Assembly: GCA_030645955.1 (NCBI GenBank)
Contig: JAUSMR010000217.1
Location: 22,951 to 86,950, forward strand
Source: Gallionella sp.
Lineage (GTDB): Bacteria > Pseudomonadota > Gammaproteobacteria > Burkholderiales > Gallionellaceae
Length of the DNA stretch: 64,000 bases
Reading direction: 5' to 3'
The translations under genes were made by a program, and so were the position numbers. The notes under the pieces were generated by a model. The model was given only the letters and a program-made list of their open reading frames with translations, ran no database searches and was not told where the DNA came from. Of the stretch, positions 8,427-17,071 are shown piece after piece (position 1 is the stretch's first letter; every line of letters begins with the position of its first letter).

Positions 8427-8457
8427 GCGGTTGCTCTACCAACTGAGCTAAAGCGGC
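8382..8457 (-). tRNA. tRNA-Thr (TGT)
   Basis: A 76-nt cloverleaf with encoded CCA. The acceptor stem is GCCGCTT/AAGCGGC, the D arm is GCTC-loop-GAGC, and the anticodon stem ACCGC/GCGGT carries loop CTTGTAA (anticodon TGT). The T-arm is ATCAG-TTCGAAT-CCGAT and contains one A-C mismatch in the stem. The gene is the integration site of the island. Confidence 0.96.
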
Positions 8458-8498
8458 ATTACAAAACAACGGGGACTGCCAGAGACTCTTTTGCAAAC

Positions 8499-8574
8499 TG
8501 GTAGGTCGTGGCAGATTCGAACTGCCGACCAACGGATTAAAAGTCCGCTGCTCTACCGGCTGAGCTAACGACCC
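8499..8574 (-). tRNA. tRNA-Lys (TTT)
   Basis: A 76-nt cloverleaf with encoded CCA. The anticodon stem GCGGA/TCCGT carries loop CTTTTAA (anticodon TTT). The T arm GGCAG-TTCGAAT-CTGCC is fully paired. It lies 41 bp upstream of tRNA-Thr on the same strand, so the pair is probably co-transcribed. Confidence 0.97.
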
Positions 8575-8734
8575 TTCGCAAAGGAGCGCGAATTATACGG
8601 ATTTAGCCCACCCTGTCAACGCAAAATGCCGCTTAACAAGGCATGCGCGCGATACGTGCGCGCTTCGACTGTGATCATAACCAGCTACTTGGCTATCGTC
8701 TCTTGATAGCCTAGTCGAATGGCTAGTAGTTTCA

Positions 8735-9403
8735 TCAGTACAGGGTTGGATCATCGACACCTGCTGCGGCAAACCCGGCGCGACGCAAACGACATGCATC
8801 ACATACACCGCAGGCGCGCCCCAATTCATCGGCCTGATAACAGGAAACGGTCTGAGCGAAATCAACGCCAAGCGCATTACCCTGCCGGATAATCTCCGCC
8901 TTGGACAAATGCAGCAGCGGTGCGTGGACAGCAAGCGGACGGCCTTCGACAGCTGCCTTGGTGGCAAGATTTGCCATGCGCTCGAAAGCCTCGATATAGG
9001 CTGGCCGACAGTCTGGATACCCTGAGTAATCCACCGCATTTACGCCGATGAAAATATCCTGTGCCTGCAATACTTCAGCCCAGGCCAATGCCAGCGACAA
9101 CATGATGGTGTTGCGGGCGGGAACATAAGTAAGCGGGATACCCTCGCCGGGTTGTTGCGGCACGGCGATGTTGTTGTCGGTGAGCGCGGAACCGCCGAAT
9201 CCGGTGAGGTCGATGTTGATCGTCCGGTGTTCATGCGCGCCCAGCATTTTTGCGACGCGCTGTGCAGCAGCCAGTTCGGCGTAATGGCGCTGCCCGTAAT
9301 CCACGCTCAATGCATAGCAGGTAAAGCCCTGTGCACGCGCCATGGCCAGCACAGTTGCGGAATCCATGCCCCCCGATAAAAGCACTACGGCATTTTTCAT
9401 CAT
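8735..9403 (-). CDS. queC: 7-cyano-7-deazaguanine synthase QueC
   Basis: QueC converts 7-carboxy-7-deazaguanine to preQ0 using ATP and ammonia, in the queuosine pathway for tRNA wobble modification. The 222-residue protein has the PP-loop ATP-binding motif LLSGGMDS near the N terminus and the C-terminal zinc-binding Cys cluster ([18 protein letters not shown]). Length is normal. It follows queE in the same direction, separated by a 119-bp dispersed repeat. Confidence 0.96.
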   Translation of the reverse strand: MMKNAVVLLSGGMDSATVLAMARAQGFTCYALSVDYGQRHYAELAAAQRVAKMLGAHEHRTINIDLTGFGGSALTDNNIAVPQQPGEGIPLTYVPARNTIMLSLALAWAEVLQAQDIFIGVNAVDYSGYPDCRPAYIEAFERMANLATKAAVEGRPLAVHAPLLHLSKAEIIRQGNALGVDFAQTVSCYQADELGRACGVCDACRLRRAGFAAAGVDDPTLY

Positions 9404-9414
9404 GGCATCTCTAG

Positions 9415-9533
9415 AAATTCACTTTAACGGGATGAAGCGCACGGAGCCGCGCAGCGAACGACAAGGCATATCGGATAGATAGACGAGGAGTGAGCGAGCA
9501 CGCGACGACGCGATTCGCCCGTAAAATGAATTT
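9415..9533. repeat. 119-bp dispersed repeat with terminal inverted repeats, copy 1
   Basis: The ends are inverted copies of each other (AAATTCACTTTAACGGG and CCCGTAAAATGAATTT). The whole element matches the reverse complement of 36842-36959 with about 20 mismatches and short gaps by eye. It fills the queE-queC intergenic gap and carries no gene. It looks like a MITE-type or REP-like element. Confidence 0.85.
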
Positions 9534-9546
9534 ATGGGGGTGTCCA

Positions 9547-10206
9547 TCAATGTCCGGGGGCGTTGTTCCACAACAGCTTGTGCAATTGCAACAGCATTCT
9601 GACCGGCAGGCGGTCGCGCAATATCCATTCGGCCAATTGCGTGGCGCCAAGTGTGCCGTGTGCGGGTGAGAAAATCACTGCGCATTTCTCGGCGAGGTGA
9701 TGTTGCAGAAGGGTCTGCCTGGCCCATTGGTAGTCGTTCTCGTCGCACAATACGAATTTGATTTCGTCGTGCCGGGTCAGAAACGGCAAATTTTCCCAAC
9801 GATTCTTTTCAATCTCACCGGACGCGGGGGTTTTGATGTCAACCACACGCATCACACGCTCATCCACTTCGCCGATATCCAGCGCCCCGCTTGTTTCAAG
9901 AGACACCTCATATCCTGAATCGCACAACGCGCTCAGCAAAGGTATGCAATTTTTTTGCGCCAGCGGTTCGCCGCCGGTGACAGTCACATAGCGCGGCATG
10001 TACTCTGAGACATGTTTCAGGATTTCTGCCACGCTCATATTTTGCCCGCCCGAGAAGGCATAGGTCGTGTCGCAGTAAGTGCAGCGCAACGGGCAACCGG
10101 TTAAACGAATGAACACCGTGGGCAAACCTATATAACGACTCTCCCCTTGCAGTGAATAAAAAATCTCACTGACGCGCAGTTGCGCTTCTGAGTTCGTGTG
10201 CGGCAT
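9547..10206 (-). CDS. queE: 7-carboxy-7-deazaguanine synthase QueE
   Basis: This radical SAM enzyme converts 6-carboxytetrahydropterin to 7-carboxy-7-deazaguanine, the step before QueC. The [4Fe-4S] motif Cys38-x3-Cys42-x2-Cys45 lies in GCPLRCTYCDT, and the SAM-binding TGGEPL motif lies near residue 79. Length (219 aa) is usual for the family. It sits 6 bp downstream of cpoB, so queE-queC continue the tol-pal transcript. Confidence 0.96.
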   Translation of the reverse strand: MPHTNSEAQLRVSEIFYSLQGESRYIGLPTVFIRLTGCPLRCTYCDTTYAFSGGQNMSVAEILKHVSEYMPRYVTVTGGEPLAQKNCIPLLSALCDSGYEVSLETSGALDIGEVDERVMRVVDIKTPASGEIEKNRWENLPFLTRHDEIKFVLCDENDYQWARQTLLQHHLAEKCAVIFSPAHGTLGATQLAEWILRDRLPVRMLLQLHKLLWNNAPGH

Positions 10207-10212
10207 AAGTGA

Positions 10213-11031
10213 TTAATTGGCGTCAGCAAGCAGTTTCTTGGCTTTGGCGGCAGCTTCGCTGGTGGGATATTTGGCGATAAGTTGTTTTAGTGTTTTAATG
10301 GCCGCCGCTGTTTGTTTCAGCTCCTGTTGGCATTCTGCGATATTGAGCAGCACCTCAGCGGCTTTCGGCGTAGCTGGTGAAATCTTCAATAGTCTCTGGT
10401 AAAAATCCAATGCACCCTTGTAATCCTTTAGCGCGAACTTTGCGGAGCCCAACCAATAAATCGCGTTTGGAACATGTACCGAGTCGGGATACTTTTTAAG
10501 GAAATCATGAAATGCCTTGACCGCATTCGCATGACGTCCGTCCTTGAACAAACCGTAGGAGGCCTCAAATGCACGGTTCTCGAGAGCCGGATCGGAAGAA
10601 TCGGTTGAAATAGTCGCGGCAGGAGCAACGCCACTTGCTGGAACTGCCTCATCCCTGGCAGCTTCCTCCAGGGATTCGAAATGGCGCAAGCGCGTATCCA
10701 GATCCACATAAAAATCCTTCGCGCGCTTCTCGGCATCACGCAAGCCGTGAGCCAACTCTTCATTCTGTCCGCGCAGCTTGCGGATTTCGCTGCTCAGCGC
10801 TTCGATCTGGCTCTGCAAATCCAGCATAGACCTGGTTTGCTGATTGAGCGTATCTTCCAGCTTTAGCAAACGCGCCTCAAGTTGCTGGATTTCTTTCCGG
10901 GTATCCTGAATTTGCTTGTGCGCTTCATCAATTTGCTTGCGCGCTTCATCATCCGAAAACAACCCCGCTTGCGCGGGGTTGGCGAAACACAAACCCAACA
11001 ACATCAAGGTGCAAAACTTGAGCACGGCCAC
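10213..11031 (-). CDS. cpoB: Cell division coordinator CpoB (YbgF), Tol-Pal system
   Basis: A periplasmic protein that links outer-membrane constriction by Tol-Pal with peptidoglycan synthesis at division. The 272-residue chain has a signal peptide (residues 1-22, ending AQA), a coiled-coil trimerisation segment (about residues 30-110, rich in Gln/Glu heptads) and a C-terminal TPR domain of three repeats (about residues 150-272). It is the last gene of the tol-pal run and lies 4 bp downstream of pal. Confidence 0.94.
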   Translation of the reverse strand: MAVLKFCTLMLLGLCFANPAQAGLFSDDEARKQIDEAHKQIQDTRKEIQQLEARLLKLEDTLNQQTRSMLDLQSQIEALSSEIRKLRGQNEELAHGLRDAEKRAKDFYVDLDTRLRHFESLEEAARDEAVPASGVAPAATISTDSSDPALENRAFEASYGLFKDGRHANAVKAFHDFLKKYPDSVHVPNAIYWLGSAKFALKDYKGALDFYQRLLKISPATPKAAEVLLNIAECQQELKQTAAAIKTLKQLIAKYPTSEAAAKAKKLLADAN

Positions 11032-11035
11032 TGCT

Positions 11036-11578
11036 TTAATAGACTATATCGGTACGGCGATTTTGCGACCAGGAAGCTTCATTGTGCCCGGCAGCTTTAG
11101 GTTTTTCTTCGCCGTAACTGACAGCTTTCATCTGACTGTCTTTCGCGCCGCCCAGTTGCAGCATCTTCCTCACGCCATCTGCACGACGCTGGCCGAGAGC
11201 CAGGTTGTATTCATTGCTGCCGCGTTCATCGCAATTGCCTTCCAGACGCACATTGCGCTCAGGGTGCTCACTCAGATATTTTGCATGCGCTTGCACCAAC
11301 GGCTTGTCGGCCTCCTGCACCACTGACACATCAAACGGATAATAGGTGCTGCGCTTGGCCAGAATGCTGTTCGAGTCATTCAACTGGTCAACCTCAGCCA
11401 CAGCTGCGGGAGCTGCTATCTCAGCTACCTCTGGTTCAACAGCAGCCGGAGTTTCAGCCACTGGCGCGGCAGCCACCGGCGCGGCAGCCTTTGGAGCAGC
11501 AACAGGTTCCTTCGGTTTCTCGCTGGCACAGGCTGCAAGCAAGCTCACCAACACAACACTGATAACAATCTTCTTCAT
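11036..11578 (-). CDS. pal: Peptidoglycan-associated lipoprotein Pal
   Basis: An outer-membrane lipoprotein that binds peptidoglycan and TolB. The start at 11578 gives a lipoprotein signal peptide with lipobox LAAC at residues 14-17. A Pro/Ala/Glu-rich linker follows (about residues 20-65), then an OmpA-like peptidoglycan-binding domain containing LEGNCDERGSNEYNLALGQRRA. An in-frame Met 48 bp upstream is rejected because it would run into tolB and has no export signal. AAGGGG precedes the chosen ATG. Confidence 0.96.
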   Translation of the reverse strand: MKKIVISVVLVSLLAACASEKPKEPVAAPKAAAPVAAAPVAETPAAVEPEVAEIAAPAAVAEVDQLNDSNSILAKRSTYYPFDVSVVQEADKPLVQAHAKYLSEHPERNVRLEGNCDERGSNEYNLALGQRRADGVRKMLQLGGAKDSQMKAVSYGEEKPKAAGHNEASWSQNRRTDIVY

Positions 11579-11607
11579 GACATCCCCTTTCGCTAGGTTA
11601 GAACAAA

Positions 11608-12879
11608 TTACGGGTATGGTCCCCACACCGGTTCGCGTGCATCGCCGCTTTGCGAAAATATGCGCTGCTTGACACGACCGTCGCTGGACACTGTCGCCAA
11701 TATACCACGACCTCGAGCCTCACTGGCAAACATAATAAGCTTGCCGTTGGGCGCAAAACTGGGCTTTTTTTCCCACCCGCCTTCGGTGAGAATCTCCATC
11801 TGTTCCGTCTTGAAATCCTGCGTGGCGATGTAGAACTTGCCATTGCTGAAATGTGCGTATGCAAAACTTTTGCCATCCGGGCTGTGTCTCGGCGAATAGT
11901 TGTTGCCCTCGCCAAACGTCATACGCTGCTCCAACCCGCCCTTCACCGGCATATGGTAAATTTGCGCGCTGCCGCCACGATCCGAGGTAAACAGCAGGTA
12001 TTGTCCATCCGGCGAAAAATTCGGCTCGGTATCAATCGCGTCGTTGAAGGTAATACGGCGAATGTTGCTGCCATCCGGACGAACCAGATAAATTTGCGAA
12101 CTGCCATCACGCGTCAGCACGACCGCCAGTTGCTTGCCGTCCGGCGACCATGCCGGCGCGCTGTTGCTGCCGTTAAAGTCTGCCAGCACCTTGCGTTGCC
12201 CGGTATACAGAGACTGCACATATAACACGGCGTGACCTGTCTCAAAGCTCACATAAGCAAGATGGCTGCCGTCCGGTGACCACGCGGGAGACATAATCGG
12301 ATTATCTTGCGAAAGCACAATTTGTTCGTTGTAGCCGTCGCTATCCGCCACCATCAAATTATACTTTTGTCCAATCCGGTTCACATATGCGATACGTGTG
12401 TTGAACACGCCCCTGTCGCCTGTTAATTTCTCATAAATCAAATCCGCTATGCGATGACCGATGGCGCGCACCTGCCCATCGTCCGCCGAGACTGCCTGAT
12501 CAACCAGCTTCGCCTGCTTGACCACGTCCAGCAAATGAAAACGCGCTTCTGTTCGACCATTGGGTTTGGCGGCAACCGTGCCTATAACCAACGCTTCCGC
12601 GCCGCGCGTCTGCCATTCCGGATATCTGACGTCGGCAGGCGCATGCGGATATATCCCCGCCGAATCAACCATGCGAAACAATCCGCTGCGCAGCAAATCG
12701 CCCACTACCACATCCTTGATGACTTGCGCCAGTTTGCCGTCCCCGCCAAATGGTACGATCGCGACCGGAACCTGATACTCACCCGCACCGACAATTTCGA
12801 TACTCATTTCAGCACTTGCCACTGATGCTTGTGCCAACAACAATATACCAACCACGCTCTGAAATGCGCGCAACAACAT
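11608..12879 (-). CDS. tolB: Tol-Pal system translocation protein TolB
   Basis: A periplasmic beta-propeller protein connecting Pal to the TolQRA inner-membrane complex. The 423-residue protein has a signal peptide (about residues 1-23, ASA), an alpha/beta N-terminal domain, and a six-bladed propeller marked by repeated WSPDG/FSPDG motifs (five or more copies from about residue 200 on). It starts 2 bp after the tolA stop. Confidence 0.97.
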   Translation of the reverse strand: MLLRAFQSVVGILLLAQASVASAEMSIEIVGAGEYQVPVAIVPFGGDGKLAQVIKDVVVGDLLRSGLFRMVDSAGIYPHAPADVRYPEWQTRGAEALVIGTVAAKPNGRTEARFHLLDVVKQAKLVDQAVSADDGQVRAIGHRIADLIYEKLTGDRGVFNTRIAYVNRIGQKYNLMVADSDGYNEQIVLSQDNPIMSPAWSPDGSHLAYVSFETGHAVLYVQSLYTGQRKVLADFNGSNSAPAWSPDGKQLAVVLTRDGSSQIYLVRPDGSNIRRITFNDAIDTEPNFSPDGQYLLFTSDRGGSAQIYHMPVKGGLEQRMTFGEGNNYSPRHSPDGKSFAYAHFSNGKFYIATQDFKTEQMEILTEGGWEKKPSFAPNGKLIMFASEARGRGILATVSSDGRVKQRIFSQSGDAREPVWGPYP

Positions 12880-12881
12880 AA

Positions 12882-13661
12882 CTACTCCTTCATTCTGCGG
12901 GGCTGGAACTCCAGCCTCAAAACACGGAAATCCTTGAACATCGCCGGGTCGGGCGGCAAAGGCAACGGGTCTGATTTTATAATCGCGCGCTCCACCGCAT
13001 TGTCATATGCCGCATTGCCGCTGGACTTTTTCATTTCCACACTCAGCACCGCGCCGCCCGGCAACAACGTGACGCGAAACACGGCGAGCGCATCATCAGG
13101 CACACCCGGCGGCAATACGACGTTGATTGTGATTTTGTTCTTAATTTTGGTTCTGTATTCATTCACCACGCGGCCTTTGGCCGCGGCTTGCTCTGCCCGT
13201 TCACTCTCGGCCTGTTGTTCTGCAATGCGTGTATTCTGAATTTGCTCGGCCAGCTCCCGCTCAACAGACTTCTGGGCAACAGATTTGGCAACAGCTATCT
13301 TTTTAACCTGCTTTTTCTCGACGCGCTTGACTTCAACCTCATCGACGGGGCTCAGGACAGGCTTCTTTTTATCCGGCAGCACGATTTCCGGCTCCGGCGG
13401 CACGATGTCAGGCTGGACTGTTATCTCCGGTTGGGCTGGCGGCACAATCTCCTCCACCCTGGGTATTTCAGCTGGCGCATCAACCGTTTCCGGCAAGCGC
13501 TCCCACAACTCCACACTCATCATCTCAAGCGGCATAGTCTGCCAGGTAAAACCGAAATACAGCAGCGCAAAAAATGCGCCATGCACCGCCAGGGCCAGAA
13601 TCCCGGCTGGCAGCTGGTAGGATTCGTGCCGGAAGGATTCGTGAAAGACCGTCGCGCTCAT
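12882..13661 (-). CDS. tolA: TolA-like energy-transducing protein
   Basis: TolA spans the periplasm and transmits proton-motive force from TolQR to Pal/TolB. The 259-residue protein has one N-terminal membrane helix (about residues 17-38), a Pro/Glu-rich stretch (about 60-110), a charged Ala/Glu/Gln/Arg-rich helix (about 110-170) and a TonB/TolA C-terminal domain ending in DFRVLRLEFQPRRMKE. It is much shorter than the roughly 420 residues of E. coli TolA, because of a shorter helical domain, as is common in betaproteobacteria. It overlaps tolR by 4 bp. Confidence 0.92.
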   Translation of the reverse strand: MSATVFHESFRHESYQLPAGILALAVHGAFFALLYFGFTWQTMPLEMMSVELWERLPETVDAPAEIPRVEEIVPPAQPEITVQPDIVPPEPEIVLPDKKKPVLSPVDEVEVKRVEKKQVKKIAVAKSVAQKSVERELAEQIQNTRIAEQQAESERAEQAAAKGRVVNEYRTKIKNKITINVVLPPGVPDDALAVFRVTLLPGGAVLSVEMKKSSGNAAYDNAVERAIIKSDPLPLPPDPAMFKDFRVLRLEFQPRRMKE

Positions 13662-14080
13662 TCCGCTTTAATTTGCGTCAACAGGCCAACTTTCTTGATC
13701 TGTTGCTGTTGCAGCACATTCATCACATTGATAACTTCCTCGTAGCGCACGTTCCTGTCGGCGGAAATGACCACCGCCTGTTTCGCTTGCTCACCCTGCC
13801 TGGCTTTCAATATCTCTACCAGATTTTCGCGTGACACGATGATTTCCCTGTTGTCTTTGGCATGATCGCGCATTGCCAGCGTAGTGTCTTTTTTAATGAT
13901 GACCTCCAATGGAGCGGGGGCAACAGGTGACGATTTACCCACTTGCGGCAAGTCAATCTGGCTGGGATTCATCAGCGGAGCGGTTACCATAAAAATCACC
14001 AGCAGCACCAGCATCACGTCGATATAAGGCACGACATTAATCTCATTCATCAGGCGATTATTGTGGCGGCGGCTTCTCAT
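13658..14080 (-). CDS. tolR: Tol-Pal system protein TolR
   Basis: An ExbD/TolR-family protein that forms the proton channel with TolQ. The 140-residue chain has a single membrane helix (about residues 17-38, PYIDVMLVLLVIFMVTAPL), which includes the conserved channel Asp, and a periplasmic domain ending in VGLLTQIKAE. Overlaps of 4 bp with tolQ and tolA indicate coupled translation. Confidence 0.96.
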   Translation of the reverse strand: MRSRRHNNRLMNEINVVPYIDVMLVLLVIFMVTAPLMNPSQIDLPQVGKSSPVAPAPLEVIIKKDTTLAMRDHAKDNREIIVSRENLVEILKARQGEQAKQAVVISADRNVRYEEVINVMNVLQQQQIKKVGLLTQIKAE

Positions 14081-14754
14081 GGCTGGCGTTGCAGCACGTT
14101 GGAAAATTCTTCGGTAAAGCTGTCGAAGCGTGTGGAAAGGCGGTTAATGTCGTGCGCGTAACGATTGTAGGCGACCACTGCAGGTATCGCCGCAAACAAA
14201 CCCATCGCGGTTGCCACCAGGGCTTCGGCAATGCCGGGCGCGACGTGTGCCAGTGTCGCCTGCCCTACATTCGACAGGCCCCGAAATGCATTCATGATGC
14301 CCCACACCGTACCGAACAACCCCACATACGGGCTGACCGAACCGACCGAGGCAAGAAACGCCAGGTTCGATTCCAGCCTGTCCATCTCGCGCTGATATGT
14401 CGCACGCATGGCACGGCGTGTGCCTTCCATCACCGCACTGGCATCCACACCATGCTGTTTTTTCAGCTTCACAAACTCGACAAAACCAGCGGAAAAAATG
14501 CGCTCCAATGCGCCCTGATCGCGCAGCGAATTGCTGTTTATTTCTTTATACAAATCATTCAGGTTCTGGTTGGACCAGAATGCCTCTTCGAATTCTTCGG
14601 TCAGCCTGGTTTCGTTGCGTATGGCAAACAGCTTCAGAAAAATGTACCACCAAGACATCAAAGAAACCAACAGCAACAACCCCATCACCAACTGCACCAG
14701 TATGCTGGCATTGCTGATGAGATGCATAAATGACAAATCCTGAGTTACTTCCAT
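14077..14754 (-). CDS. tolQ: Tol-Pal system protein TolQ
   Basis: A MotA/TolQ/ExbB proton-channel protein. The 225-residue chain has three membrane segments (about residues 12-35, 130-155 and 170-195) and conserved SVSPYVGLFGTVWGIMNAF and ATAMGLFAAIPAVVAYN regions. It follows ybgC after 15 bp and overlaps tolR. Confidence 0.97.
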   Translation of the reverse strand: MEVTQDLSFMHLISNASILVQLVMGLLLLVSLMSWWYIFLKLFAIRNETRLTEEFEEAFWSNQNLNDLYKEINSNSLRDQGALERIFSAGFVEFVKLKKQHGVDASAVMEGTRRAMRATYQREMDRLESNLAFLASVGSVSPYVGLFGTVWGIMNAFRGLSNVGQATLAHVAPGIAEALVATAMGLFAAIPAVVAYNRYAHDINRLSTRFDSFTEEFSNVLQRQP

Positions 14755-14769
14755 TTCAATCCTTCCGTT

Positions 14770-15276
14770 TCATTTTTTCCATTGCTTACTCAAAACCTCC
14801 GGCACACTGACCGGCTTGAAACTTTCCAGCGAGACACATACCAGATGCACCTCCGCCTCGGTCAGCACCTCGTCCCCGCCCCGCCCCCCCGATTCATGCG
14901 CGTAAGACCCACCACCGCAGGTGTCGGTGCGCAGCGGCGGCTCCCGCCCCAATTGCTCCGCAACGCCGTGTCGCCGCCGCACGTTCTGCAACAAGGTAAG
15001 GCGGCTGCGGCCGACATCCTTGATCTGCGCCGTGACGTCCAGCAAATCGTCAAGCAGCGCGGGTTTGAGATAATCAAGCTTGAGCGAACGCACCACGAAC
15101 ACCACGCCGAATTCCTTCATCAACCCGGCATTGCTGTAGCCGTAACACTCGCGCAGCCACTCAGTCCGCGCCCGCTCCATAAAGTTCACATAGCTGGCGT
15201 GATATACCACCCCGCCCGCATCGGTGTCCTGAAAATACACCCGCACCGGCAATGAAAATATTTTCAGTTTACTCAT
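14770..15276 (-). CDS. ybgC: Tol-Pal associated acyl-CoA thioesterase YbgC, with internal insertion
   Basis: A 4HBT/hot-dog thioesterase encoded upstream of tolQ in many proteobacteria. The N-terminal catalytic region [26 protein letters not shown] (residues 12-37) is intact, including the Asp that acts in catalysis. The protein is 168 residues, where family members are about 130-140. The extra length is a Gly/Arg-rich, charged stretch at about residues 101-137, after QNVR and before [11 protein letters not shown]. This interrupts a beta-hairpin of the hot-dog fold. Its start overlaps the ruvB stop. Confidence 0.9.
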   Translation of the reverse strand: MSKLKIFSLPVRVYFQDTDAGGVVYHASYVNFMERARTEWLRECYGYSNAGLMKEFGVVFVVRSLKLDYLKPALLDDLLDVTAQIKDVGRSRLTLLQNVRRRHGVAEQLGREPPLRTDTCGGGSYAHESGGRGGDEVLTEAEVHLVCVSLESFKPVSVPEVLSKQWKK

Positions 15277-16357
15277 TTAACAACCCGCCGCCCAATGGCA
15301 ACTCCTCATTGATCGGATTGGAGCTGATTGGATTATTGGCAACCACCAGCCCGAAATGGCGGTAGGCGTTCGCGGTGGCCATGCGTCCGCGCGGCGTGCG
15401 TTGCAGGTAGCCTTGCTGGATCAGGTACGGCTCCAGCACATCCTCGATGGTGTCGCGTTCCTCGCCGATCGCAGCGGCGAGATTATCCACACCGACCGGA
15501 CCGCCGAGAAATTTTTCGATCACGGTCAGCAATAATTTCCTGTCCATCACATCAAGCCCGCGCGAGTCCACATCCAGCATGGTCAGAGCGGCATCCGCCA
15601 CTTCGCGCGTCGCATCCCCGTTTGCCTTCACATCGGCAAAGTCGCGCACGCGGCGCAGCAAACGGTTGGCGATGCGCGGCGTGCCGCGCGAACGCTTGGC
15701 GATCTCCAGCGCACCGTCGTGGGTCAGGTTCATCTCCAGCAGCCCCGCCGAGCGCATCACGATGCGCTGCAATTCTTGCGGCGTGTAAAACTCCAGCCGC
15801 GCGACGATACCGAAACGGTCGCGCAACGGATTGGTCAGCATCCCCGCGCGCGTGGTCGCGCCGACCAGCGTGAACGGCGGCAGATCCAGCTTTACCGAGC
15901 GCGCCGCCGGGCCTTCGCCGATCATGATGTCAATCTGGTAATCCTCCAGCGCGGGGTACAGAATCTCCTCCACCACCGGCGACAGGCGGTGAATCTCGTC
16001 GATGAACAGCACATCATTCGGTTCGAGATTGGTCAGCAATGCGGCAAGGTCGCCGGCGCGCTCCAGCACCGGGCCGGAAGTGTGGCGCAGGTTAACCCCC
16101 ATCTCGCGCGCGATGATCTGCGCCAGCGTGGTCTTGCCCAGGCCCGGCGGACCGAACAGCAGCACATGGTCAAGCGGTTCCTTGCGCCGCTTTGCCGCTT
16201 CGATGAATATTTCCAACTGGCCGCGTATCTTTTCCTGCCCGACATATTCGTCGAGCTGCTTCGGGCGCAGCGCACGTTCCATCACCTCTTCATGCTGCGA
16301 GGCGGGCGCAGCAGAAATCAGGCGCGGTTCGGCGGAAAGGTTATCGCTGTGGATCAT
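15269..16357 (-). CDS. ruvB: Holliday junction branch migration helicase RuvB
   Basis: An AAA+ hexameric motor that drives branch migration with RuvA. The 362-residue protein has Walker [10 protein letters not shown], Walker B LFIDEIHR, a sensor region [11 protein letters not shown], arginine finger region PLRDRFG and a C-terminal winged helix ([13 protein letters not shown]). Length is normal. The start overlaps the ruvA stop (4 bp). Confidence 0.98.
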   Translation of the reverse strand: MIHSDNLSAEPRLISAAPASQHEEVMERALRPKQLDEYVGQEKIRGQLEIFIEAAKRRKEPLDHVLLFGPPGLGKTTLAQIIAREMGVNLRHTSGPVLERAGDLAALLTNLEPNDVLFIDEIHRLSPVVEEILYPALEDYQIDIMIGEGPAARSVKLDLPPFTLVGATTRAGMLTNPLRDRFGIVARLEFYTPQELQRIVMRSAGLLEMNLTHDGALEIAKRSRGTPRIANRLLRRVRDFADVKANGDATREVADAALTMLDVDSRGLDVMDRKLLLTVIEKFLGGPVGVDNLAAAIGEERDTIEDVLEPYLIQQGYLQRTPRGRMATANAYRHFGLVVANNPISSNPINEELPLGGGLLNE

Positions 16358-16935
16358 GCTTTGGATAATAACTTAAGTGCTTGACGGATGCCGTCCGAGA
16401 CGTTGGCATCTTTTGGTAATTGTTTGGCCGCCCAGTCCGCTTCCTTGTCGTTGTAGCCCAATGCCTGCAGCGCGTTGACGATGTCGTTGTTTGATGAAGA
16501 AACAGCCGCGCCTTGAACAACGCTCGCGCCAGCCACCGCAAATTTGCCCTGCAATTCCAGCAGCAGCCGCTCGGCGGTTTTCTTGCCCACGCCGGGGATT
16601 TTGGTCAGCCGGCCCGCCTCCTTGTTCGCCACCGCAATCGCCAGATCGTTCAGGCTCAGGCCGGACAGCACGGAAAGCGCCAGTTTGGGGCCGACGCCGC
16701 TGATCTTGAGCAACTGGCGGAACGCGACGCGCTCTTCGTGGCTCAAGAACCCGTACAACAGATGAGCATCCTCGCGCACGATCAGTTGCGTGTGCAGCAC
16801 CACGCGCTCGTGCAGCACCGGCAGGTTGTAGAACGTGCTCATCGGCACGTCCAGCTCGTAGGCCACGCCCTGCACATCCAGCAGGATTTGCGGCGGATTC
16901 TTTTCCAGCAAAATTCCAGTTAAACGACCGATCAT
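16354..16935 (-). CDS. ruvA: Holliday junction DNA helicase subunit RuvA
   Basis: A junction-binding tetramer protein that loads RuvB. The 193-residue chain has the N-terminal OB fold ([15 protein letters not shown]), tandem HhH motifs ([15 protein letters not shown] and [16 protein letters not shown]) and the C-terminal RuvB-binding domain ([17 protein letters not shown]). It is separated from the upstream UbiA-like gene by a 136-bp gap filled by two inverted repeats. Confidence 0.97.
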   Translation of the reverse strand: MIGRLTGILLEKNPPQILLDVQGVAYELDVPMSTFYNLPVLHERVVLHTQLIVREDAHLLYGFLSHEERVAFRQLLKISGVGPKLALSVLSGLSLNDLAIAVANKEAGRLTKIPGVGKKTAERLLLELQGKFAVAGASVVQGAAVSSSNNDIVNALQALGYNDKEADWAAKQLPKDANVSDGIRQALKLLSKA

Positions 16936-16960
16936 TTCAATACCGCCTCACAGTTCGCCG

Positions 16961-17058
16961 ATTAAATCCGTTCATGGTGAGCTTGTCGAACCACGAATGG
17001 ATTTAATACCAACTTTAGTCTAATGCCGTTCACCCTTCGACAGGCTCAGGACGAACGG
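16961..17058. repeat. Two adjacent inverted repeats between ruvA and the UbiA-like gene
   Basis: The first arm pair is ATTAAATCCGTTCATGG (from 16961) and CCACGAATGGATTTAAT (to 17007). The second runs from CCGTTC at 17026 to GAACGG at 17058 and contains TTCGACAGGCTCAGGAC, a motif also seen at 42200 and, in variant form, at 34029 and 53699. These are dispersed palindromic repeats without a gene. Confidence 0.75.
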
Positions 17059-17071
17059 AAAATGTGTGTCC

